Assembly (NCBI GenBank): GCA_026225015.1
Contig: JAMFRY010000007.1
Span: forward strand, 1 to 6,132
Direction: 5' to 3'
DNA: 6,132 nt
DNA from: Alphaproteobacteria bacterium
GTDB lineage: Bacteria; Pseudomonadota; Alphaproteobacteria; Acetobacterales; Acetobacteraceae
Position 1 is the stretch's first letter. The number at the start of each line of letters is the position of its first letter. A program made the translations under genes and the position numbers. Below are positions 1 through 5,810 of this stretch, piece after piece. Under the pieces are notes generated by a model, which did not search any database, was not told the origin of the DNA, and worked only from the letters and a program-made list of their open reading frames with translations.

Positions 1-212
1 GATGAAGGTTTTTTGGGGGCGAACAAGCGAAAGTTAGCGGGGCCGCAAAATTAGTAAAGAGGCCGATCTATATACTCATGTTAAAGGGATCGAAAATTTG
101 AGCAATACCTACCATTGATACAAATATCAAGAATTTTGCACCGAATTTAGAGTGTGTCATTTCAGTAACATATGTGGTGCAGAAATCCGGTGCGAATGTC
201 CGCTCAGCAAGC
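1..212. other. AT-rich stretch without a supportable gene
   Basis: This stretch between the window edge and the inverted repeat carries no ORF with recognisable coding character. A hand count of 61-180 gives 43 G+C out of 120 (about 36%), far below the neighbouring pheT. A plus-strand frame open from base 1 stops at 52-54 and could be the last 17 residues of a gene lying to the left, but that is too short to identify. A minus-strand frame ending at 68 runs rightwards through the inverted repeat, which makes it an unlikely gene. I see no tRNA or clear terminator. The low GC could mean old intergenic DNA, a decayed mobile element or transferred DNA; the sequence does not decide between them. 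Confidence 0.5.
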
Positions 213-331
213 CGTAGGATGGGCAGAGCGCAAGCGAAGCCCATCGACAACGGGCGATGGCAAGACAGCCACACTCGCCAAAACATGTGGCGGAGAATGA
301 TGGGCTTCGCTGGCGCTCAACCCATCCTACG
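213..331. repeat. REPIN-like inverted repeat: two facing GTAG-type REP hairpins
   Basis: Arms 213-245 and 299-331 are inverted copies matching at 30 of 33 positions, separated by 53 bp. The outer ends read CGTAGGATGGG on both strands. Each arm is also a hairpin by itself: in the left arm GATGGGC (218-224) pairs with GCCCATC (239-245), and in the right arm GATGGG (299-304) pairs with CCCATC (321-326). A GTAG tetranucleotide (214-217, and CTAC at 327-330) followed by a short palindrome is the described layout of REP sequences mobilised by REP-associated tyrosine transposases (RAYTs, IS200/IS605-related), and two REPs in inverted orientation make a REPIN. No transposase is in the window. The element ends 8 bp beyond the pheT stop codon, so the pheST mRNA probably runs into it and could be stabilised or ended by the long stem. 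There is no T-run, so it is not a classical intrinsic terminator. Confidence 0.8.
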
Positions 332-339
332 ACCGCCCT

Positions 340-2799
340 TTACGCCCGCAAAACGCCTCCCGTAGCATTTTGTACCGCGGCGATGATTTTTGCCGATACC
401 GAATCGATTTCGGCTTCCGTCAGCGACGCCTCAACGGGTTGCAGCGTGACGGCGATGGCCAGCGAAACCTGACCCGCAAGCAGATTCGGGCCGCTATAGC
501 GGTCAAACAATGTTACACCCGTAATCAGTTTACGATCCGCACCTTTCGCGGCCCGAATGACTGCGTCGGCAGGCGTGGTCTCCGGGAGCAAGAAAGCAAA
601 ATCGCGGCGCAACGGCTGGAAGGCGGACAAGATCGGCGCGGTTTTTTTGCGGCGTTTCGGTTCCGCGATCTCATCGAGAAATAACTCGAACGCCACCGAA
701 CCTACGGGCAAGTCGAGCCGGGCGCAGATCGTTGGATGCAAAGCCCCAAAATGGCCCAGCGTGATTGACGGCCCCTGGCGCAATACCCCCGATTGGCCGG
801 GATGAAAATAGGCCGGCGCATCGGGGGTCGCGGTTACGGCTTCAAGTGGCGCGCCAAGTGTGCCCAGCACGGCCAGCGCATCGGCTTTGGCATCCAGCGC
901 GTCGTATTTCCGGGGCGGGGCAACGGCGCTCAGCGGGGTCTCTCCCGTCCGCAATCCGGCGGCGGCCAGAACCTGCCTGCCCAGCGCGGGATAAACCGGG
1001 CCGATCTCAAACAGGCCAAGATCCCCGTAGCCGCGGGCGATGTTTCTTGCTGCCGCGGTTGCGAGGGTGGCGATGGCGCTGGGGCGCATTTGGTCGAGGT
1101 CGGCCGCGATCGGATTGGCCAGGCGGAGCGAATCGTCGCCCGCGGTGAAGTGTTCCGCCGTTTCGTGGCTCAGAAAGCTGAAGGTCACACATTCCATCAG
1201 CCCGCGTGCCGCCAGTACGCGCCGCGCCAGGGCCGTGCGCGTCTGTCTCGGTGTTAGAATCGGCGCCGGTATGGCGGCATGATGCGGCAGCGATTGCGGG
1301 ATAATCGCATCCAGGCCGCGCAGCCGCAGCACTTCTTCGATCAAATCCACTTCCGGCTCGACTTCCTTCGCTCCCGCGGCCGCTGCTTCGGCGATGCCCG
1401 GTTCCAGCTCCAAGGATTGGTCAAGCGCCGGGGCCTGCGCGATGTCATTACGCCAGGACGGCACATCCATAATCACACGTTCGGCATCGCGCCGGTAAAT
1501 TGTAAAGCCGAGTTTTTCCAATGCGCCGACCGCCTCATCGGGCGCCACATCCGAGCCGCCGAAGCTTTTCAGCCGGCTGAATCTCAAACCAGCCTTGCGC
1601 CGCCAGAGCGGCTGCGCGCCGGCTTGGGTGACAGTGCTGGCCTCCCCGCCGCAGAGTTGCAGAACCATAGCCGTGGCGGCATCCAGCGCGGGGGTGAGTA
1701 AAGCGGGGTCGATCCCGCGCTCGAAACGCTGCCGCGCATCGGAATGGATGGCGTGGCGCTGCCCGCTCTGGGCGATGTGCACGCGGTCGAACAGCGCACA
1801 TTCGATGAACACGGATTTGGTCGAAGCATCGCAACCGGTCGCCTCGCCGCCGACGATCCCGGCCAGCGACTGCACCCCTGCCGCATCGGCGATCACGCAA
1901 TCACCTTGCCCTACCGTTACCTGCTTGCCGTGCAGACCCGCAAAATTCTCACCCTTGCCGCGACGCAAAACGAGTTCACCGCCGCTGACTTTATCCGCAT
2001 CGAACACGTGCAGCGGGCGGCCAAGATCAATGGTGAAGAAATTGGTGATATCCACCAGCGTGTTGATCGGGCGCAGTCCTGCGGAGCTAAGCCGCGCCTT
2101 CAGCCAATCCGGACTTTCACCATTGGTCAGGCCGGAAATCACTCGCCCCAGCACCCAGGGGCAGGCCTCGGGAAAATCGTTGCGCCAGATAATTCTGCTG
2201 GGCCCCCGCCCGGCAATCGCCGCTGGTCTGAACGGTTTCAAAGAACCCAGTCCGGCAGCGGCAAGATCGCGCGCAACCCCGCGCACGCTCAACGCATCGC
2301 CGCGATTTGGCGTGACGGATATTTCGATCACCGGATCATCAAGCCCGGCCCATTGCGCATAGGCCGCGCCCACAGGTGCTGCTTCAGGCAGTTCGATAAT
2401 CCCGTCATGATCCTCGCCGAGATTTAGCTCGCGCTTGGAGACCAGCATGCCCTCGGATTTCACGCCGCGAATTTCGCCAACTTTGAGCGTGATGCCGGTT
2501 CCCGGAATGAACGCGCCCGGCGGCGCGAACACGGCCTTCATCCCGCTGCGCGCATTCGGCGCCCCGCAGACCACGGAAAGCTCCGCGCTGCCGGTGCTGA
2601 CCCGGCAGACCCGTAGCCGGTCCGCATTCGGGTGGGGTGCGGCTTCGATCACCTCGGCAATCAGAAATGGGGCCAGCGCCAAAGCGGCGTTTTCCACATG
2701 CTCGACCTCCAGCCCGATCGACGAGAGTGTTTCGGTGATGTCGCCGAGGCTGGCCTGTGTTTCGAGCCAGGTTTTCAGCCAGGAGAGCGAAAATTTCAT
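340..2799 (-). CDS. pheT: Phenylalanine--tRNA ligase beta subunit
   Basis: This is the 819-residue beta subunit of the cytosolic alpha2-beta2 phenylalanyl-tRNA synthetase. It binds tRNA-Phe and edits mischarged tyrosine, while catalysis lies in PheS. The N-terminus MKFSLSWLK is typical of the family. Domains in order: the OB-fold tRNA-binding domain at about 45-137 (with PHPNADRL at 55-62 and CGAPN at 78-82); the B3/B4 editing domain at about 212-390 (NTLVDITNF 246-254, RPLHVFDADK 261-270, RFERGIDP 358-365); the B5 domain at about 400-500 (DVPSWRNDI 445-453, DLIEEVLRL 485-493); the catalytic-like core at about 515-715; and the FDX-ACB anticodon-binding domain at about 725-818 (PLRRDFAF 729-736, LFDRY 764-768). 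Between SWRNDI and DLIEEV there are 31 residues where E. coli PheT, as I recall it, has about four. The start is well supported: AAGGA lies 9 bp upstream, inside the end of pheS, and only 3 bp separate the two genes, so they are co-transcribed and probably translationally coupled. Confidence 0.98.
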   Translation of the reverse strand: MKFSLSWLKTWLETQASLGDITETLSSIGLEVEHVENAALALAPFLIAEVIEAAPHPNADRLRVCRVSTGSAELSVVCGAPNARSGMKAVFAPPGAFIPGTGITLKVGEIRGVKSEGMLVSKRELNLGEDHDGIIELPEAAPVGAAYAQWAGLDDPVIEISVTPNRGDALSVRGVARDLAAAGLGSLKPFRPAAIAGRGPSRIIWRNDFPEACPWVLGRVISGLTNGESPDWLKARLSSAGLRPINTLVDITNFFTIDLGRPLHVFDADKVSGGELVLRRGKGENFAGLHGKQVTVGQGDCVIADAAGVQSLAGIVGGEATGCDASTKSVFIECALFDRVHIAQSGQRHAIHSDARQRFERGIDPALLTPALDAATAMVLQLCGGEASTVTQAGAQPLWRRKAGLRFSRLKSFGGSDVAPDEAVGALEKLGFTIYRRDAERVIMDVPSWRNDIAQAPALDQSLELEPGIAEAAAAGAKEVEPEVDLIEEVLRLRGLDAIIPQSLPHHAAIPAPILTPRQTRTALARRVLAARGLMECVTFSFLSHETAEHFTAGDDSLRLANPIAADLDQMRPSAIATLATAAARNIARGYGDLGLFEIGPVYPALGRQVLAAAGLRTGETPLSAVAPPRKYDALDAKADALAVLGTLGAPLEAVTATPDAPAYFHPGQSGVLRQGPSITLGHFGALHPTICARLDLPVGSVAFELFLDEIAEPKRRKKTAPILSAFQPLRRDFAFLLPETTPADAVIRAAKGADRKLITGVTLFDRYSGPNLLAGQVSLAIAVTLQPVEASLTEAEIDSVSAKIIAAVQNATGGVLRA

Positions 2800-2802
2800 C
2801 GC

Positions 2803-3933
2803 TCAAATTCCTTCATGCAGGTTGGCCTGGGCGAGGGGGGAAAACCCGTAATGGCGCAACCAGCGCACATCGCTCTCATAGAACAGGCGCAGATCGGGAA
2901 TGCCGTATTTCAGCATGGTGATCCGCTCGATCCCGACTCCGAAGGCGAAGCCTTGAAAATTCCGGGGATCAATCCCGCAATTGGCCAGCACATTCGGATG
3001 CACCATGCCGGAGCCGAGGATCTCCAGCCAGTCCGAGCCTTGGCCGATCTCGCCAGTTTTGCGGCTCCAGCCGATATCCACCTCCATCGAGGGTTCGGTG
3101 AACGGAAAATAGCTGGCGCGGAACCGCACCGGCAGATCAGGCTCGTTGAAGAAGGCGCGCAGAAAATCGATCAAACAGCCCTTCAGATGCGCCAACGTAA
3201 TATCGCGCCCGATCACCAGGCCTTCGGTTTGATGGAACATCGGCGAGTGCGTCGCATCATGATCCGCGCGGAAGGTTCGGCCCGGTACGATGATCCGGAT
3301 CGGCGCCGGTTCGGTGCCGCTGGCCTGCGCCTTTGCCCAGGCCAACATGGTGCGAATCTGCACCGGCGACGTGTGGGTGCGCAACACCGCCGGCCGATTG
3401 CCGATCGAGGCGTTCAAATAAAACGTGTCCATCATCGCCCTGGCGGGATGATGCGCCGGAATGTTCAGGGCGCCGAAATTGGTCCAGTCATCCTCGATAT
3501 CCGGCCCCTCTTTCAGCGCAAAGCCCATGGCGCCGAAAATCGCGACGATTTCTTCCATGGTCCGGCTGATCGGATGGATCATGCCGGCGGGCTCCGGCCG
3601 GGTGGGCGCTGAAATATCAAGCCGTTCAGCGCTCAAACGCGCCGTTAGCGCCGCTTCCTCCAACCGGGCGCGCAGCACTTCCAGCTCTGCCGTGACCTTT
3701 TCCTTAAGCCTGTTGCGCAACGCCGCCCGTATCGGCCGCTCCGCCACTGTCAGAGTCCCGGCATCCTTCAGCAGCCTGGTCACGATGCCTGATTTGCCGA
3801 GCAGTTCCACCCTGCAGGCGTCCAGCCCTTTCAGGTCTCGCACGGCGTCGAGCGCTGCAAAGGCCTGGATGGCAAACGGCTCAAGATAGGCTTGTTCATC
3901 GCTTTCAATCGCGGCGCGTTCGGGTGCACACAT
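2803..3933 (-). CDS. pheS: Phenylalanine--tRNA ligase alpha subunit
   Basis: The catalytic alpha subunit of phenylalanyl-tRNA synthetase, a class II enzyme that activates phenylalanine with ATP and transfers it to tRNA-Phe in the cytosol. Counting from the ATG at 3933 gives 376 residues. The N-terminal part (about 15-105) is the helical tRNA-contacting coiled coil, with LGKSG at 45-49. The catalytic domain follows, with THTSPVQIRTM (186-196), the motif 2 region GRTFRADHDATHSPMFHQTEGLVI (about 218-241), and motif 3 GFAFGVGIERITMLKYGIPDLR (about 328-349). All look intact. The start is uncertain. The ATG at 3933 is the only nearby ATG and gives MCAPERAAIE; an in-frame TTG at 3948 would add five residues. 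Neither has a well-placed ribosome-binding site, the best purine run (GGGA) lying right against the TTG. The gene leads the pheST operon. The ribosomal protein genes rpmI-rplT that often precede pheS are absent; pal is upstream in the opposite orientation. Confidence 0.96.
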   Translation of the reverse strand: MCAPERAAIESDEQAYLEPFAIQAFAALDAVRDLKGLDACRVELLGKSGIVTRLLKDAGTLTVAERPIRAALRNRLKEKVTAELEVLRARLEEAALTARLSAERLDISAPTRPEPAGMIHPISRTMEEIVAIFGAMGFALKEGPDIEDDWTNFGALNIPAHHPARAMMDTFYLNASIGNRPAVLRTHTSPVQIRTMLAWAKAQASGTEPAPIRIIVPGRTFRADHDATHSPMFHQTEGLVIGRDITLAHLKGCLIDFLRAFFNEPDLPVRFRASYFPFTEPSMEVDIGWSRKTGEIGQGSDWLEILGSGMVHPNVLANCGIDPRNFQGFAFGVGIERITMLKYGIPDLRLFYESDVRWLRHYGFSPLAQANLHEGI

Positions 3934-4200
3934 GCGGTGGGCAGACAATCCCGAGGCAGAAAAGTCAAGCGCGCGGTTGCGGCGGATTCAGGCAAAGTGT
4001 TACAATTTCTCAACAGTTACAGATTTCTACGCAAAACCAGGTGTAAAAGGGGCTCGGACGCACAAAATGCATGGGTGCGGCGCTTGACCCGTTACGGTTG
4101 AGCGCGCTAAGGGCCAGACGGTATTTGCAGCCAATGATAGGTGCAAATCCGAAGTTTTGTCGTGTTTTTACACTTATTACGGACAGGGACGGTTCTAGTT
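3934..4200. promoter_or_regulatory. Divergent pheS/pal intergenic control region
   Basis: This 267-bp region between the divergent pheS and pal genes must carry promoters in both directions, but no match is strong enough to assign firmly. For pal, TTGACC at 4084-4089 could be a -35 element with a weak -10 (CTAAGG) at 4107-4112. For pheS, the minus strand has TTTACA (4047-4042) with a poor -10 17 bp further on, and alternatively TTGCAC (4146-4141) followed after 17 bp by TACCGT. A perfect 7-bp dyad, ATTTGCA (4123-4129) and TGCAAAT (4142-4148), lies between the pal -35 candidate and the gene. The ribosome-binding site of pal is probably AGGGA at 4185-4189, 11 bp before the ATG. A 20-codon minus-strand ORF containing three Phe codons occupies 4072-4010. 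I see no intrinsic terminator or known riboswitch here. Confidence 0.55.
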
Positions 4201-4695
4201 ATGAAATTCAAAGCATTGGGCGCTCTAGCCGGCCTTGCCCTGCTGGCAGCTTGCTCCTCCTCAACCCCCCAAGCCGCCACCGCCACCACCGGCTCGGGCG
4301 CGGAAACCACGGGTGCCGCGCCGGGCAGTGAGCAGGATCTGGTCGCGAACGTGGGTGACCGCGTATTCTACGCGTTCAATAAATCCACCCTCAGCTCCGA
4401 TGCTGATGCGACCCTCGGCCGTCAGGCGGCCTGGCTCGGGAAGTATCCCAGCGTGAACATCCTGGTTGCCGGCAACTGCGATGAGCGCGGCACGGAAACC
4501 TACAACCTGGCGCTTGGCCAGAAGCGCGCTGACGCTGCCCGCGACTATCTGGTCTCCCAGGGTGTCGCCACCGCCCGTATCCAGACCATTTCTTATGGCA
4601 AGGACAAGCCCGTTGCTTCCGGCAATGACGAGGCTTCCTACCAGCAGAACCGTAATGCAATCACCTCTGTTCAGGGCTCCAACCCGCAGAGCTAG
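4201..4695 (+). CDS. pal: Peptidoglycan-associated lipoprotein Pal
   Basis: Pal is the outer-membrane lipoprotein of the Tol-Pal system. It grips peptidoglycan from the periplasm and is released by TolB so that it can gather at division sites. The 164-residue product starts with a lipoprotein signal peptide (KFK, then a hydrophobic stretch) ending in the lipobox LAAC, with the acylated cysteine at residue 18. The +2 residue is Ser, which suits outer-membrane sorting. A low-complexity Ala/Thr/Gly linker (about 20-42) leads into an OmpA-like domain (about 53-157). Its peptidoglycan-binding segment is GNCDERGTETYNLALGQKRA (91-110), followed by SYGKDKPV (131-138) and NRNAI (150-154), where many family members have NRRA. 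The ATG at 4201 is chosen because it alone puts the signal peptide at the N-terminus; a GTG in frame at 4141 would bury it. A terminator follows 43 bp after the stop codon. tolB, usually next upstream, is absent. Confidence 0.97.
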   Translation: MKFKALGALAGLALLAACSSSTPQAATATTGSGAETTGAAPGSEQDLVANVGDRVFYAFNKSTLSSDADATLGRQAAWLGKYPSVNILVAGNCDERGTETYNLALGQKRADAARDYLVSQGVATARIQTISYGKDKPVASGNDEASYQQNRNAITSVQGSNPQS

Positions 4696-4738
4696 CCTAA
4701 CCCATCCGGGGTGTTCCCGGCTTGGCTGAACCAAACGC

Positions 4739-4780
4739 AACCGGCGGTTTTCTCTAATGAGAAGCCGCCGGTTTTTTCTT
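4739..4780 (+). terminator. Intrinsic terminator after pal
   Basis: The GC-rich stem CCGGCGG (4741-4747) pairs with CCGCCGG (4765-4771), extended by TTT/AAG and CTC/GAG pairs with a single bulged T, and closed by a TAAT loop at 4755-4758. Six T follow directly (4772-4777), and two A before the stem can pair with the first two of them. This is a textbook Rho-independent terminator on the plus strand. It sits between pal and cpoB, so cpoB and tilS would depend on read-through or on a separate start. Confidence 0.92.
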
Positions 4781-4842
4781 GTTGGTCATCTTTCCATCGC
4801 GGGGGCGCGGCGTTAGAGGGGGGTGAATTTGGATTGAACCCG

Positions 4843-5772
4843 ATGCGCCGAATCAATGTAGCCACTGCCGAGCTTATCGCCATGCTCCCCTTATGCGCCG
4901 CTGCACAACCGCTGGTGCAGAGCCAGGAAGGCATCGCGCTGGAAAACCAGATTCTGCAACTGCAGAACCAAATGCAGCAACTGCAAGCCGCCAATGGTTC
5001 GGGCAGTTCCGCCTTGGGCGGCAATCCGGCTCCGGCAGCGCCACCGCCCGGCGCGGCTTCATCTGGCGCCGCCCCTTCCAGCGATATTGTCGGCAACCTG
5101 CTGAACCAGGTATCGCAGTTGCAGGCCCAGGTGCAGCAGCTCAACGGCCGGGTCGATACGCTGCAAAACCAAGTGGATACGCAGCATGCACAGACCGAGA
5201 AGGACATTGGCGATCTCACCTTCAAGGTCGGCGGGCCCGCTTCCATGCCGGGCGCGCCTGCGCCACAGATTGCACCTGGTGCATCGCAGGGTTCCGGCGC
5301 ACCGCAAAATCTAACCCCTGGCACATTAGGTCAGGCGCCCGCCGGCCAGGCATCCGCGGCGCCGCCTTTACCGCCCCCGACGGGCGCCTCGCCCAAAGCG
5401 TCGATCTCAGCCGCGCAGGCGGCTTTGGCCCATGGTGACTACACCGCCGCCGAAGCGAGGGCGCGCGCCGTGCTGGAAAATGCCAGATCGAGTCCGGAAG
5501 GCTACAAGGCGCAGTTTATCCTGGCCGAGGCGCTCTATGGCGAGGGCAAGCCACAGGACGCGGCGATCGCCTATGACGATGCCTATAACCGCAACCGTTC
5601 CGGCATCTATGCCCCCGGATCGCTCCTTGGCCTGGCAGACTCGCTCACCGATATTCAGCAGCAATCGGCTGCCTGCGACACGCTGTCTTCCCTGAACAGC
5701 CAGTTTCCCACGCCGCCCGCGGGCATGGGTCCGCGCATTCAGGCCGCGGAAGCGCGGGCGAAATGTGACTGA
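4843..5772 (+). CDS. cpoB: CpoB/YbgF, Tol-Pal associated periplasmic TPR protein
   Basis: CpoB (YbgF) is a periplasmic protein that in E. coli binds TolA and links Tol-Pal constriction to septal peptidoglycan synthesis by PBP1B. From the ATG at 4843 the product has 309 residues. Residues 1-21 look like a short signal peptide (RR, then LIAMLPLC, with AAA before Q22), although Glu10 in or next to the hydrophobic part is unusual. Gln-rich coiled-coil segments follow at 30-49 and 84-128 (heptads such as NQVSQLQAQVQQLNGRVDTLQ), the trimerisation region in relatives. A Pro/Ala/Gly-rich linker runs from about 130 to 186. The C-terminal part (about 188-305) is TPR-like (AQAALAHGDYTAAEARARAVL, then YKAQFILAEALYGEGKPQDAAIAYDDAY). 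Cys278 and Cys308 could form a disulfide. An alternative TTG start at 4834, three codons upstream, is better spaced from the GGGGGG run at 4818-4823. The gene follows pal and precedes tilS, the usual order. Confidence 0.93.
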   Translation: MRRINVATAELIAMLPLCAAAQPLVQSQEGIALENQILQLQNQMQQLQAANGSGSSALGGNPAPAAPPPGAASSGAAPSSDIVGNLLNQVSQLQAQVQQLNGRVDTLQNQVDTQHAQTEKDIGDLTFKVGGPASMPGAPAPQIAPGASQGSGAPQNLTPGTLGQAPAGQASAAPPLPPPTGASPKASISAAQAALAHGDYTAAEARARAVLENARSSPEGYKAQFILAEALYGEGKPQDAAIAYDDAYNRNRSGIYAPGSLLGLADSLTDIQQQSAACDTLSSLNSQFPTPPAGMGPRIQAAEARAKCD

Positions 5773-5810
5773 ATGAATAGGCAAGAAACCGCTTTTTCCA
5801 TCGAAAAGAC

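Noticed and set aside
2..54. Possible C-terminal tail of a plus-strand gene entering from the left
   Set aside because: Only 17 codons before the stop at 52-54; no recognisable motif, so it cannot be called.
68..286. 72-residue minus-strand ORF with hydrophobic segments
   Set aside because: It runs through the left arm of the inverted repeat and into the AT-rich stretch, has no ribosome-binding site I can support, and resembles no family I know.
174..472. Two overlapping plus-strand ORFs of 63 and 71 residues at the end of pheT
   Set aside because: Their codons come from the REP arms and the antisense of the pheT C-terminus; no independent coding signal.
1595..2362. Long plus-strand ORF (255 residues), and the one at 2632-3612 (326 residues)
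   Set aside because: Both are antisense shadows of pheT and pheS, which have full family motifs. Long shadow frames are expected in GC-rich genes.
3999..4021. Direct repeat GTTACA (3999-4004 and 4016-4021) upstream of pheS
   Set aside because: Two six-base copies in a short AT-rich patch are within chance; no third phased copy or symmetric partner.
4162..4173. GTGT-TTTT-ACAC mini hairpin before pal
   Set aside because: Only four base pairs; too weak to be called a structure.
4141..4200. GTG start at 4141 adding 20 residues to Pal
   Set aside because: It would place the lipoprotein signal peptide inside the protein; the ATG at 4201 gives a standard signal and lipobox.
4711..4842. 44-residue N-terminal extension of CpoB from the ATG at 4711
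   Set aside because: It would include the terminator hairpin as coding sequence and precede the signal peptide.
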